Shown here: positions 54,437 to 63,426 of the stretch, in pieces | Layout: each line of letters begins with the position of its first letter | Position numbering within the stretch: position 1 is the first letter of the stretch | Source of the DNA: an uncultured Polaribacter sp. | GTDB taxonomy: Bacteria > Bacteroidota > Bacteroidia > Flavobacteriales > Flavobacteriaceae | Reading direction: 5' to 3' | DNA length: 64,000 nt | NCBI RefSeq assembly: GCF_947501385.1 | Contig: NZ_CANMVP010000018.1 | Location: forward strand, 1-64,000 | Program-made: the position numbers and the translations under genes | Notes under the pieces: generated by a model | The model's database searches: none | Told to the model about the DNA's origin: nothing | Seen by the model: only the letters and a program-made list of their open reading frames with translations

Positions 54437-55168
54437 TTATTTAAAATAAGACAATAAATTGGCTTTTTGTGAGGCAGAAACCAAAATTTCTTTTCCATTA
54501 GAAACCAGTACGCTTCCGCCCTTTCCTTTTTTGTATTTGGTAATTGCATTTACATTCACCAAATACGATTTATGAATTCTAGCAAATGTATAATCGCTTA
54601 GCGCTTGTTCAAAATATTTTAATGTTTTACTAACTAATTTTTTTGAGTTTGCTAAATGAATTTCGGTATAATTATCGTCTGCTTTGCAAAAAACAATATC
54701 ATTGATATCTAATACCTCAAAACCATCTTGTTGCGGAATCGTGATTTTACCTTTCGCAGAATTCGATTTTGGTTTTAAAACTTGATGCTGTAATTGGTGC
54801 TCTTTTTCTTTTATTTCTGAGACTATATTTACCGCTTTTATCAACTCATCTATAGAAATTGGTTTTAGTAAATAATAACTTGCGTGGTTGTTTAGGGCTT
54901 CCATTGCATACTGATCATAAGCGGTTACAAAAACAGTTTCAAAGGTTCTGTTTTCTACTTTTTCTAACAAATCAAAAGCATTTCCAAAAGGCATTTCTAC
55001 ATCTAGAAATACCAAATCTAATTCGTGTTTTTGAATTAGGCTATAACCGTCATCAATGTTACTTGCTTCACCTAATAAAGTTACATTTGGGCAATATTTA
55101 TTGATATAATTGCGGAGAATTTCTCTGCTTATTTGTTCGTCTTCTACAATAATTGCTTTTAGTTTCAT
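54437..55168 (-). CDS. LytTR-family response regulator 2
   Basis: The 243-residue protein has a receiver domain (EDEQ, acceptor Asp in LDLVFLDVEMPFG, Lys in YLLKPISIDELIKAV) and a LytTR domain (FCKADDNYTEIHLAN, HKSYLVNVNAITKYKKGKGG). The tail KKGKGGSVLVSNGKEILVS is the usual end. It lies 184 bases downstream of the TPR-sensor kinase gene with a palindrome-rich gap between. The pair forms the second LytS/LytTR system in this window; its target is unknown. Confidence 0.93.
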   Translation of the reverse strand: MKLKAIIVEDEQISREILRNYINKYCPNVTLLGEASNIDDGYSLIQKHELDLVFLDVEMPFGNAFDLLEKVENRTFETVFVTAYDQYAMEALNNHASYYLLKPISIDELIKAVNIVSEIKEKEHQLQHQVLKPKSNSAKGKITIPQQDGFEVLDINDIVFCKADDNYTEIHLANSKKLVSKTLKYFEQALSDYTFARIHKSYLVNVNAITKYKKGKGGSVLVSNGKEILVSASQKANLLSYFK

Positions 55169-55189
55169 GGTTTTTGGTTATTTCGCAGA

Positions 55190-55350
55190 GTTACTCAGAG
55201 TTTTTTCACAGAGATTCACGAAGGTTGTATTTTTTAAGACACAAATTTCACAGATATGTATGTCACTTACCCTTTGTTTGTTTCACAGAGGCTCACAAAG
55301 ATTTTTCTTAGTGAACCTCTGCGTTTTCTCTGTGAATCTCCGTGAAATAA
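55190..55350. repeat. Nested inverted repeat of the 'TTCACAGAGATTCAC' type
   Basis: TTTTCACAGAGATTCACGAAG (55209-55229) is mirrored by TTCTCTGTGAATCTCCGTGAAA (55328-55349); inside, CAGAGGCTCACAAAG pairs with CTTAGTGAACCTCTG. This is a compact imperfect palindrome of a type frequent between genes in Flavobacteriaceae. Confidence 0.75.
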
Positions 55351-55352
55351 TG

Positions 55353-57536
55353 CTACTTTTTCTTTAATAATAGTTCAACTTTTGTTCCTTCACCGGTTTC
55401 TAAAACATCAGAAACTTCTACAGAAATTCGGTCTTTGTACATATCATTTAAAATAGCAATTCTATTTTTTATGGTACTCATTCCTTTCGATTTTTGTTTT
55501 AATTGATGCTTCGTTTTTATTTCTTGTGAATGTTTTCTTCCAATTCCGTTATCTATGATAGCAATTGAAATTGTTTCTGAATCTTTTTTAGTTACAGCAA
55601 TTTCTAAATTTCCTTTCTCCTTTTTATATCTTAATCCGTGCCAAATTGCATTTTCTATATAAGGTTGCAATAACATTGGCGGAATTGAAAATTGTTCTAA
55701 ATTGATATTTTCATCAACATGTATTTGATAATCGAACTTGTCTTTAAATCTGTTGTGCTCTAACTTTACATACAATTCTAGCAACTCTACTTCTTTATTT
55801 AGTGGAATGAAATCTTCATCAGAATTTTCTAAAACAGCACGCATTAATACAGAGAATTCAGACAAATATCGATTTGCATTTCGTTCATCATTTACCGCAA
55901 TAAAACTGTTTACCGAATTTAAAGCATTGAAAATAAAATGCGGATTCATCTGAGAACGCATCGATTTCAACGCCAATAAATTATTCGCTAGCTTTTGCTG
56001 TTTATTAGTTCTATACATAAAATATGCTAACAAACACATCAACAAAAAACCGCCTGTTAAAGAATAAATAATTAAACGTTGTCTTTTATTACTTTCTTTA
56101 GACAATTGTTGATCTACATAAGCTAAACTAATTTTACTTTGCGTAAGTTCTTTGTCTTTTTCTAAGCTTAAAATTCGGTTTTGATTGTCTGCAATTTTTT
56201 TTGAAAAACGTTTTGCCTGCTGAATTTCTTGCTCTTTTCTTAAATACAAAGAATCTACTAAAGAAACATATTTTTCATAATTTTTTAGTGCTTTATCATA
56301 TTCCCCAAGATTTGCAAAAACTTCAGATATTTTTCTAGTTGCATCTTTTTCAACAATAATATCATTCTTCTTTTTTGCACTTTCTCTACTTTTTTCTAAA
56401 AATGGAATTGCCTCTTCATAAGCTTCTTTTAAGATATATGCATTCCCAATTTTGTAATTTATTTTTTGTGAAGTAATCGCATCTTCTATATTGTCATTTA
56501 TTTTTGATGTACTGTCTTTTTCTGTTTTTTGTAAACTTTTTTTCCGAAGCACAATTTCCTCATCGTATTTTTTATTAGCGTTTAAGAAATTCGCTACTTT
56601 TTCTTCTTCCTCTAAAACACGAGTTACATTTTCTTTTTCAGCAAAATTTAAAGAGTTCATAAAACCAAGATTCGCTTGTTTTGTGTTTCCTTCTGCTGAA
56701 AAAACAGTCGCTAATTTTGAGCTTACATCTGTAATTTTAGCTTTTACAGCATTCGCTTTTGCAATGGCAAATGCTTGTTGGTAATTTTTTTTTGCTTCCA
56801 CATAATTTTTAGTTGAAAAATAGACATCTCCTAAACCTTCAAAAACGGTTATTTTTTGATAAATACTTAGTTTTTTGTTTAATAATTCTTGATATGTTTT
56901 GCTACTCTCATCAAAATTTTTTAAAAAAAATTGTGCTTTGGCTAAACCCATTTTAGCTGCGATTGTTTCTTTAATCTGTAGGGAAAGCTTGTAATTATTT
57001 GCTGCCAAATCATATTGTTTCCAATACAAATAAATAGCTGCTAATGTCTTGTAAGAAGCGGAGTTTCTATCGCTAGTTTTTCCGCTTTTAATAGCACTTT
57101 CTATAAAAGACAAACTCTTGTCTATATCTTTTGTCTTGTAAAAATTCGCTGAATCTAAATACCTATGATAGGTATCTAATTCTTTCTCTTTTACTTTTGA
57201 AAACCTTGAAGTATTCTCTAAAACATCTTCTATAAGAATCTTTATTTCTTCGCTAGATTTTATGGTGTAATACACATCTTCAAAATCTGGATGTGATACC
57301 ACTAATTGATCATTTACTTTCGCGCTCACTTTGTAATATCCATAAATTTCTGAGTAGCGAAAATATTTTCCATTTACAGAAACTACTGCATTTTTTACAG
57401 GAACATTTGTGTCTTTCAATTCAACCTTTACTTCAACAAAAAACTCTTTATTTTGAGTATTTATCTCATTTTCTTGACCAAATACCATGATTTGGGAAAA
57501 TGCAAATAATATATATATGTACTTCTTAAATTTCAT
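55353..57536 (-). CDS. TPR-containing LytS-type sensor histidine kinase
   Basis: The 727-residue protein has a signal peptide, a small N-terminal beta domain (about 30-110), tetratricopeptide repeats (about 125-440), a coiled coil, one transmembrane helix (about 490-510) and the kinase: RSQMNPHFIFNALNSVNSF has the acceptor His, and LLQPYIENAIWHGLRYK starts the ATPase part. The TPRs lie outside the membrane and would sense protein partners. It is upstream of the LytTR gene at 54437-55168, its probable cognate partner. Confidence 0.93.
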   Translation of the reverse strand: MKFKKYIYILFAFSQIMVFGQENEINTQNKEFFVEVKVELKDTNVPVKNAVVSVNGKYFRYSEIYGYYKVSAKVNDQLVVSHPDFEDVYYTIKSSEEIKILIEDVLENTSRFSKVKEKELDTYHRYLDSANFYKTKDIDKSLSFIESAIKSGKTSDRNSASYKTLAAIYLYWKQYDLAANNYKLSLQIKETIAAKMGLAKAQFFLKNFDESSKTYQELLNKKLSIYQKITVFEGLGDVYFSTKNYVEAKKNYQQAFAIAKANAVKAKITDVSSKLATVFSAEGNTKQANLGFMNSLNFAEKENVTRVLEEEEKVANFLNANKKYDEEIVLRKKSLQKTEKDSTSKINDNIEDAITSQKINYKIGNAYILKEAYEEAIPFLEKSRESAKKKNDIIVEKDATRKISEVFANLGEYDKALKNYEKYVSLVDSLYLRKEQEIQQAKRFSKKIADNQNRILSLEKDKELTQSKISLAYVDQQLSKESNKRQRLIIYSLTGGFLLMCLLAYFMYRTNKQQKLANNLLALKSMRSQMNPHFIFNALNSVNSFIAVNDERNANRYLSEFSVLMRAVLENSDEDFIPLNKEVELLELYVKLEHNRFKDKFDYQIHVDENINLEQFSIPPMLLQPYIENAIWHGLRYKKEKGNLEIAVTKKDSETISIAIIDNGIGRKHSQEIKTKHQLKQKSKGMSTIKNRIAILNDMYKDRISVEVSDVLETGEGTKVELLLKKK

Positions 57537-57738
57537 TTATAACATAATTACTGTAAACATACACACAAAAAATCATCTAAAAAAATAGGCTTTCGACATA
57601 AAACGGACTTTCATTTACTCATTTGCATCGTTCGCTAAATACTTGTTGCTGTTCACTCAAAATAAAGAGGACTTTACTCATTTTGGTTTTTTTCTTTACA
57701 TACTTGCTTCTAGTTTTATACCCTCAAAAAATAAAATT

Positions 57739-58434
57739 ATGAACTATTGTAAACTCTTCGTATTCCTTTTCCTAACAACTGTTTCTTACAGTCAAAATAA
57801 TTCACAAGAAAAACCATTTATAGAAGTTGTAGGAACTTCAGAAAAAGAGATCATTCCAGATGAAATTTATTTAGATCTCTTTCTAAAGGAACGAATGGAA
57901 AATGGAAAAAAATTAAATTTAGAATCCTTAGAAAATCAGCTAAAACAAAAATTAAGAAGTATTGGCATTCCTGAAAACAACTTATTTATTTCTGATGTAA
58001 ATTCAGTTTTAGCTAAAACAGGATGGTTTACAAAAGAAATACTCTCTACGGCAAAATACAATTTAAAAGTAACCAATTCTGAAAAACTAAAACAGCTTTT
58101 TAAATGTTTAGAAGAATTAAAAATAACCAATGTAAAGATTACAAAAGCTACGCATTCTAAAATAACAGCATTGCGAAAAGAGAATAGAATTGCGGCTATA
58201 AAAGCAGCAAAATCGAAAGCAATGTATTTATTATCTGCAATTGATGAAAAGGTTGGGAAACCTATTAAGATTAATGAAATTGATACAAATCATCAAAATT
58301 TTGCTTTTGCGAACACTATAAATGTTGAAGGATATGCTGCTGGACTTTCTAAATTTAGAAGTGAGCAATCTGTTGTTGAATTTGAAAAAATAGTCTTGAA
58401 AACATCTATCTATATAAAATTTGAAATTGAGTAA
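57739..58434 (+). CDS. SIMPL-domain (DUF541) exported protein
   Basis: I start at ATG 57739, giving the signal peptide MNYCKLFVFLFLTTVSYSQ; an earlier frame from 57643 only adds a hydrophobic stretch. The 231-residue protein has the DUF541/SIMPL layout: KPFIEVVGTSEKEIIPDEIYL at the front, then an amphipathic middle and TKATHSKITALRKENRIAAIKAAKSKA in the conserved helix. SIMPL proteins form ring-like multimers in the periplasm or interact with signalling kinases; the role here is unknown. It is a single gene. Confidence 0.85.
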   Translation: MNYCKLFVFLFLTTVSYSQNNSQEKPFIEVVGTSEKEIIPDEIYLDLFLKERMENGKKLNLESLENQLKQKLRSIGIPENNLFISDVNSVLAKTGWFTKEILSTAKYNLKVTNSEKLKQLFKCLEELKITNVKITKATHSKITALRKENRIAAIKAAKSKAMYLLSAIDEKVGKPIKINEIDTNHQNFAFANTINVEGYAAGLSKFRSEQSVVEFEKIVLKTSIYIKFEIE

Positions 58435-58542
58435 AAAAGAAGTTTGAAATTAAAATGTCCGTTCTAGCATTACTATGCTAAAATAGTTTTTAATTGAAGG
58501 TAAGAATGAAACTTTCGAAAACTAATACAAGTTCAAAAAACA

Positions 58543-58609
58543 TCTCGATAGCTTCGCTAGCTACTTTCAATGAAAATGTATTTTCATTTCAGTAATGCTC
58601 GATGAGACA
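58543..58609. repeat. Interspersed repeat C, copy 1
   Basis: TCTCGATAGCTTCGCTAGCT...TCATTTCAGTAATGCTCGATGAGA. The core GAAAATGTATTTTCATTTC is itself palindromic and the ends are inverted (TCTCGAT/ATGAGA-like). Copy 2 at 60893-60954 is nearly identical and in the same orientation. Confidence 0.85.
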
Positions 58610-58630
58610 TTTGCTAAGACACTTTTATTT

Positions 58631-59482
58631 TTATTTTTTAACCAATAATTTCTGACCAATAGTAATGGTATTGTCTTTTAAATTATTAATAGTTTTTAAA
58701 TTAGCCACAGAAATTTTAAACTTTCTAGAAATAGAATACAAGGTATCTCCTTTTTTTACATCATAAATGTTTTCTTCTACCCTATTGATTACAATCGGTT
58801 TTTTAAAACTTTTACCATCATTTAATTTTTTAATTTCTTTGGTGTATTTTCCTTTTTTAACTTTATCGAACTCGTGTAATTTGTAATCTTTAATAATCTT
58901 TAATAATTTTGCTGGGTATTTTTTATCTGTAGCGTAACCCGCTTTTCGCAAACCATAAGCCCATTTTTTATAGTCAGTCATTTTATAATTAAATAAAAAA
59001 GCATAGCGACTTCTTTCGGTTAAAAACAAAGAATGATCATTATAAGACGTTTCTGGATACAAGTATTTTCTAAAACATTCTCCCTCTTCATCATCGTCAT
59101 GATAAACACGCTCACCTTGCCATTGTGTATGGCATTTTATTCCAAAATGATTGTTAGATTTTAGTGCTAATTCACTTCTTCCTTTACCAGATTCTAAAAT
59201 ACCTTGTGCCAGAGTAATACTTGCAGGAATTTTATATTCGTGCATTTCTTTTACTGCAATTGGTGCGTATTTTCGAATGTATGCTAGTGTATATGTATTA
59301 AGATTGGGGTTTTTCTTTTCAAGCTTCTTCGTTAGTTTCACCTCATTTACAGAAGGTAAATCTACAGGTTCTGGTTCTATAATGACTACCCCAGGATTTT
59401 TCTTGTTCACTACTTTTTTCTTAGCACCACAGCTAGACAAAAGCAACAAAAACAGACAACCAAATAGGATTTTTAACTTCAT
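58631..59482 (-). CDS. Glucosaminidase (GH73-type) with LysM, lipoprotein
   Basis: The 283-residue protein begins with a lipoprotein leader (FLLLLSSCGAKKK). The catalytic part (about 65-205) has PASITLAQGILESGKGRSELAL with the Glu typical of GH73 glucosaminidases and NHFGIKCHTQW; a LysM domain (YDVKKGDTLYSISRKFKIS, end) follows. It cuts peptidoglycan and is anchored to the envelope. It overlaps the GIY-YIG/deaminase-like fusion gene by four bases (ATGA), so it is translated with it. Confidence 0.93.
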   Translation of the reverse strand: MKLKILFGCLFLLLLSSCGAKKKVVNKKNPGVVIIEPEPVDLPSVNEVKLTKKLEKKNPNLNTYTLAYIRKYAPIAVKEMHEYKIPASITLAQGILESGKGRSELALKSNNHFGIKCHTQWQGERVYHDDDEEGECFRKYLYPETSYNDHSLFLTERSRYAFLFNYKMTDYKKWAYGLRKAGYATDKKYPAKLLKIIKDYKLHEFDKVKKGKYTKEIKKLNDGKSFKKPIVINRVEENIYDVKKGDTLYSISRKFKISVANLKTINNLKDNTITIGQKLLVKK

Positions 59483-60834
59483 TTTAAATGTATTACTTGT
59501 TGATTTTTCTTTTTTAATTTTTGATTAAATCCTGCAATTCCCTGTATTCCGCCTGTATGAATTGCTAAAATTTTACTGTTTTTTGGGAAATGATCTTTTC
59601 TAATTAAATCTAAAATTCCGAACATCATTTTTCCTGTATAAATAGGATCTAGCAAAACAGTTGTTTCTTCTAAAAAACTGTTGATAAAACGGATGAGTTC
59701 TTCATTATATTTTGCATATCCACCAAAATGATACTGTTCTAAATGCCAATTTTCTCTTTTAGTGGTGAATTTCTTAATTTCATCTTTTAAAAAATCGCCT
59801 TTTAAAGCAGGAAAACCCACTACTTTTTGATGTTCTTTTGCTGAATTTATCAATCCAGAAATGGTACCTCCAGTTCCTATGGCACAACAAATATAATCGA
59901 ATTTTGAATCTTCTGATGTTAAAATTTCTTCACAGCCTTTTATGGCAAAATCATTTGTACCGCCTTCAGGAATTAAATAAAAATCGCCAAATTTTTCTTT
60001 CAGTTGATTGCTGAATTCTTCACTAGATTTATTTTTATATGCTACTCTTGAAACAAACTCAAAAGTCATTCCGTTTCTATGTGCTTCTTTTAAAGTTGCG
60101 TTATTTTCTAAGGTCTTTTCTAGGTCAATCCCTAATTCTTCTCCACGTATAATTCCAACAGTTTTAAAATTGTTTAGGTTTCCAGCAACGGCAGTCGCCA
60201 CAATATGATTTGAAAATGCGCCACCGAAAGTTAATAAGTTTTTTTTTTGTTGACGTTTGGCTTCTTGAAGATTGTATTTTAGTTTTCGAAACTTATTCCC
60301 AGAAACAAAAGGGTGTATTACATCTTCTCTTTTTAAAAAGAGGGCTACTTTTTTTTCTTCCAAAATTGGAAGTTGTATTTGTTGGTTTTTACTAACTAAA
60401 GTTTCTTGAAAACTAAAAATGTCTGGTCGAGCGATCCCGAAATTTTGGGAGAGACCTAATTCTTTTTCTGAATTTTGATTAATTTTTTGACTTCTCGACT
60501 CCGCTCGAAGAGACAATCTCGAAACTATTTGATTTTTAGAATAGCTTTTATTTTTACATTCTGATAAAATTTGTAGTTTATCAAAACCACTATTGGCTAG
60601 AGCTAATTTTTTACCTCTACTCCATTTTTTAATTTTCTTTTCAAAAAAAATCGCTTGTTCTACATCATTAAATTCTTGATAAAAAATTAATTCTAAGGGT
60701 CTTCTCTTGTAAGTAAAACAGCTCTCATTTAATCCTTGTTGATGCTCATTAAATCTTCTTGCAACATTATTAGTAATTCCTGTGTAAAGGAATTTATCGT
60801 TACATTCTAATATATAAACATAATATAGTTTCAT
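59479..60834 (-). CDS. GIY-YIG endonuclease domain fused to an ACC-deaminase/D-cysteine desulfhydrase-like PLP enzyme
   Basis: The 451-residue protein is a chimera. Residues 1-90 are a GIY-YIG domain (YYVYILECNDKFLYTGITNNVARR, YQEFNDVEQAIFFEKKIKKW). Residues about 105-140 are translated from a TCGAGCG/AGTCGA REP-like pair (RLSLRAESRSQKIN and FGIARPDIFSF). From about 145 it is a tryptophan-synthase-beta-like enzyme: LFLKREDVIHPFVSGNKFRKLKYN with the cofactor Lys, LTFGGAFSNHIVA and the C-terminal IHTGGIQG. Normal relatives of that enzyme (about 300 residues) start there. The gene overlaps the glucosaminidase gene by four bases. Confidence 0.9.
   Translation of the reverse strand: MKLYYVYILECNDKFLYTGITNNVARRFNEHQQGLNESCFTYKRRPLELIFYQEFNDVEQAIFFEKKIKKWSRGKKLALANSGFDKLQILSECKNKSYSKNQIVSRLSLRAESRSQKINQNSEKELGLSQNFGIARPDIFSFQETLVSKNQQIQLPILEEKKVALFLKREDVIHPFVSGNKFRKLKYNLQEAKRQQKKNLLTFGGAFSNHIVATAVAGNLNNFKTVGIIRGEELGIDLEKTLENNATLKEAHRNGMTFEFVSRVAYKNKSSEEFSNQLKEKFGDFYLIPEGGTNDFAIKGCEEILTSEDSKFDYICCAIGTGGTISGLINSAKEHQKVVGFPALKGDFLKDEIKKFTTKRENWHLEQYHFGGYAKYNEELIRFINSFLEETTVLLDPIYTGKMMFGILDLIRKDHFPKNSKILAIHTGGIQGIAGFNQKLKKKNQQVIHLK
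60420..60515. repeat. REP-like palindrome pair in the GIY-YIG/deaminase fusion gene
   Basis: TGTCTGGTCGAGCG...GAGAGACC and CTTCTCGACTCCGCTCGAAGAGAC are inverted to each other, with the same two-unit layout as the copy in metH (18911-18969) but a longer spacer. It is read through in frame. Confidence 0.88.
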
Positions 60835-60892
60835 TAATTCGTTTTATCTCTCGACTAAGATAGATAAGAAATTTTAATTTTGTGATTTTACC

Positions 60893-60954
60893 TCTCGATA
60901 GCTTTACTAGCTACTTTCAATGAAAATATATTTTCATTTCAGTAATGCTCGAGG
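60893..60954. repeat. Interspersed repeat C, copy 2
   Basis: TCTCGATAGCTTTACTAGCT...TCATTTCAGTAATGCTCGAGGGA. It differs from copy 1 (58543-58609) at only a few positions. The two copies bracket the glucosaminidase and fusion genes in direct orientation. Confidence 0.85.
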
Positions 60955-60980
60955 GAAAATCGTTAAGAAAACTTAAATTA

Positions 60981-62897
60981 CTAATAGTTAGAAACTTCAG
61001 CTTCTACCTTTTCCCACTGTTCCATTAAAGTATCTAATTTTGATTTCTTCGCTTTGTATGTTGAGAAAAAGTTAGGTCTTGCAGCAACTTCGTCATAATT
61101 ATTAGCTAATTCTAAATCTATTTTTTCGATTTCTTTTTCTAAATCGGCAATTTCAGATTCAATTTTAGACAGCTTATTATTTAGCTTTTTTAGCTCCTTT
61201 TCTTGCTCTCTAGACATTTGGTGTGCCTCTTTTTTATTGGAAGTTTTATCAACTTTTACAACGGTTCTTTTTTCTGCTTCTCGTAGATTTTCAATTTTAT
61301 GTTGCTCTAAGAAATAATCAATATCACCCAAATATTCTTTAATTTCTCTGTCTTTAAAACCATACACGGTAGAGGTTAATCCTTGTAAGAAATCACGATC
61401 ATGAGAAACTAAAATTAAGGTTCCATTAAAATTATGTAAGGCTTCTTTTAAAACATTTTTAGAAGCAATATCTAAGTGGTTTGTTGGCTCATCCATTATC
61501 AACACGTTAAAAGGTGATAATAATAATTTACACAATGCCAATCGGTTTCTTTCTCCTCCAGAAAGTACTTTTGCTTTTTTATCTGCTGCATCTCCACCAA
61601 ACAAAAAAGAACCTAACATGTCTCGAACTCTTGCTCTGTTAGAATCTGAGGCAGCATCTTCCATGATTTGTAAAACGGTTTTTTCTGGCGGTAAATGTTC
61701 CGATTGATTTTGAGCAAAATACCCAACTTCTACATTATGACCTAGTTTTAGATGTCCTTCAAAAGGAATTTCACCCACCATCATTTTTGCCAAAGTAGAT
61801 TTACCTTGTCCGTTTTGACCTACAAAAGCAATCTTACTATTTCTTTCAATGAGTAAATCAACATTTTCTAGCACTGTTTTGTCACCATAGCTTTTACAAA
61901 GATTCTCTGCTTCCACAATAATTTTACCAGGTTCTTTAGAAATGTTAAAACGCACGTTCATGGCTTGATTATCATCTTGATCAACTTCAATCAACTCAAC
62001 CTTATCTAGTTGTTTCATTAAAGATTGCGCCATAGAAGCTTTACTTGCTTTTGCCTTAAACTTGTTTATTAAGTGTTGTTTTTGCTTTATTTCTTTTTCT
62101 TGATTTTTCTGAGCTTGTAGTTGCTTTTCTTTAATTTCTCCTCTTAATAATAAAAATTCTGAATAGGGTTTTTTATAATCGTAAATCTGACCTAAAGAAA
62201 TTTCTATGGTTCTATTGGTTACATTGTCTAAAAACATTTTATCATGCGACACCAATACAATTGCCCCAGAATATGCTTTTAAAAAGTTTTCTAACCAAAT
62301 AATAGATTCTATATCTAAGTGGTTTGTTGGCTCATCTAATAATAGAATATCATTGTTTTGAAGTAATAATTTTGCCAATTCAATACGCATTCTCCAACCT
62401 CCAGAAAAGGTATCTGTAAGTTTGTCAAAATCTTCTCTTTGAAACCCAAGACCTTGTAAAATCTTTTCTGTATCTCCTTGATAGTTATACCCTCCCAAAA
62501 GTTCATAACGTTCTGTTTTATCTGTTAAATCTATAATTAACTGACTGTAAGCTTCGCTTTCATAGTCGGTTCTAGTTGCTAATTGTTCATTAATCTCATC
62601 TAACTGAAGCTCAATTTCTTTAATTTCTTCAAAAGCTTGGTAGGCTTCTTCTAAAATGGTTCTTCCTTCTACAAAATCGATATCTTGTCTTAAAAAACCC
62701 ATTTGTACATCCTTATCAAAAGCCATGGTACCGCCACTGCTTTCGATGTCTTTAGAAAGCACTTTTAATAAAGTAGATTTTCCTGCTCCGTTTTTTCCAA
62801 TCAGTCCAATTCTATCTCCTTTATTCAATTTAAAAGTGATGCCAGAAAACAATTCAGTTCCCATAAAGGAAACCGTTAAATTATGTACGTTTAACAT
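60981..62897 (-). CDS. ABC-F family ATPase
   Basis: The 638-residue protein has two ABC domains without a membrane part. First: GLIGKNGAGKST, TFSGGWRMR and LLLDEPTNHLD. Second: AFVGQNGQGKST, LSGGERNRLALC and LIMDEPTNHLD. A linker rich in Lys and Gln between them is the PtIM-type region, and a C-terminal coiled coil (EKELKKLNNKLSKIESEIADL) follows. ABC-F proteins act on the ribosome, either rescuing translation or giving antibiotic protection; the long C-terminal coiled coil is close to Uup/YheS forms. It is a single gene divergent from DUF983. Confidence 0.93.
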   Translation of the reverse strand: MLNVHNLTVSFMGTELFSGITFKLNKGDRIGLIGKNGAGKSTLLKVLSKDIESSGGTMAFDKDVQMGFLRQDIDFVEGRTILEEAYQAFEEIKEIELQLDEINEQLATRTDYESEAYSQLIIDLTDKTERYELLGGYNYQGDTEKILQGLGFQREDFDKLTDTFSGGWRMRIELAKLLLQNNDILLLDEPTNHLDIESIIWLENFLKAYSGAIVLVSHDKMFLDNVTNRTIEISLGQIYDYKKPYSEFLLLRGEIKEKQLQAQKNQEKEIKQKQHLINKFKAKASKASMAQSLMKQLDKVELIEVDQDDNQAMNVRFNISKEPGKIIVEAENLCKSYGDKTVLENVDLLIERNSKIAFVGQNGQGKSTLAKMMVGEIPFEGHLKLGHNVEVGYFAQNQSEHLPPEKTVLQIMEDAASDSNRARVRDMLGSFLFGGDAADKKAKVLSGGERNRLALCKLLLSPFNVLIMDEPTNHLDIASKNVLKEALHNFNGTLILVSHDRDFLQGLTSTVYGFKDREIKEYLGDIDYFLEQHKIENLREAEKRTVVKVDKTSNKKEAHQMSREQEKELKKLNNKLSKIESEIADLEKEIEKIDLELANNYDEVAARPNFFSTYKAKKSKLDTLMEQWEKVEAEVSNY

Positions 62898-62947
62898 GTA
62901 ATTTTTGTAAATTTGTAAGGCGCAAAGCTACTTAAAAAAATAGAGTT

Positions 62948-63322
62948 ATGTTGTTTAAAAAAGGGACAAAAATATACAGTGTTGTAAATGGAAAATGTCC
63001 AAGATGTCACGAAGGTGATTTTTTTAAATATCAATTTACTTTTCATCCATCAAAAATTACACAATTACACAAAAATTGCCCGAATTGCAATTTAAAATAC
63101 ATGATAGAACCTTCCTTTTTTTATGGCGCCATGTATGTAAATTATGGCATTACTGTAGCGCTTTCTGTCATTACTTTTTTAATTTCTTCTTTAGTATTCA
63201 ACTTTACTTTGTTACAGTCTTTTGCTGCAATACTTCTTGCTTTGATTGTTTTAGCTCCTCTAAATTTAAGATTGTCTAGAATGGTATGGATAAATATGTT
63301 TGTAAGCTATAAGAAATCGTAA
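62948..63322 (+). CDS. DUF983 membrane protein
   Basis: The 124-residue protein has the DUF983 start GKCPRCHEGDFF with a CxxC zinc-ribbon-like motif, a second CPNC, and two or three transmembrane helices after (YINY..ITVALSVITFLIS-type, then LLQSFAAILLALIVLAPLNL). DUF983 genes are common single genes in Bacteroidetes and are tied to membrane protein or cytochrome biogenesis in some genomes, without a proven role. The gene is divergent from the ABC-F gene. Confidence 0.9.
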   Translation: MLFKKGTKIYSVVNGKCPRCHEGDFFKYQFTFHPSKITQLHKNCPNCNLKYMIEPSFFYGAMYVNYGITVALSVITFLISSLVFNFTLLQSFAAILLALIVLAPLNLRLSRMVWINMFVSYKKS

Positions 63323-63426
63323 CATTTGACAACCAATTAGTTATTTTTTTATATAAATAGCAAGAAAAAATATAATTACCAATATATTTGCGAATAACTA
63401 GCCCTATTCTATAATATTCCCCATTA

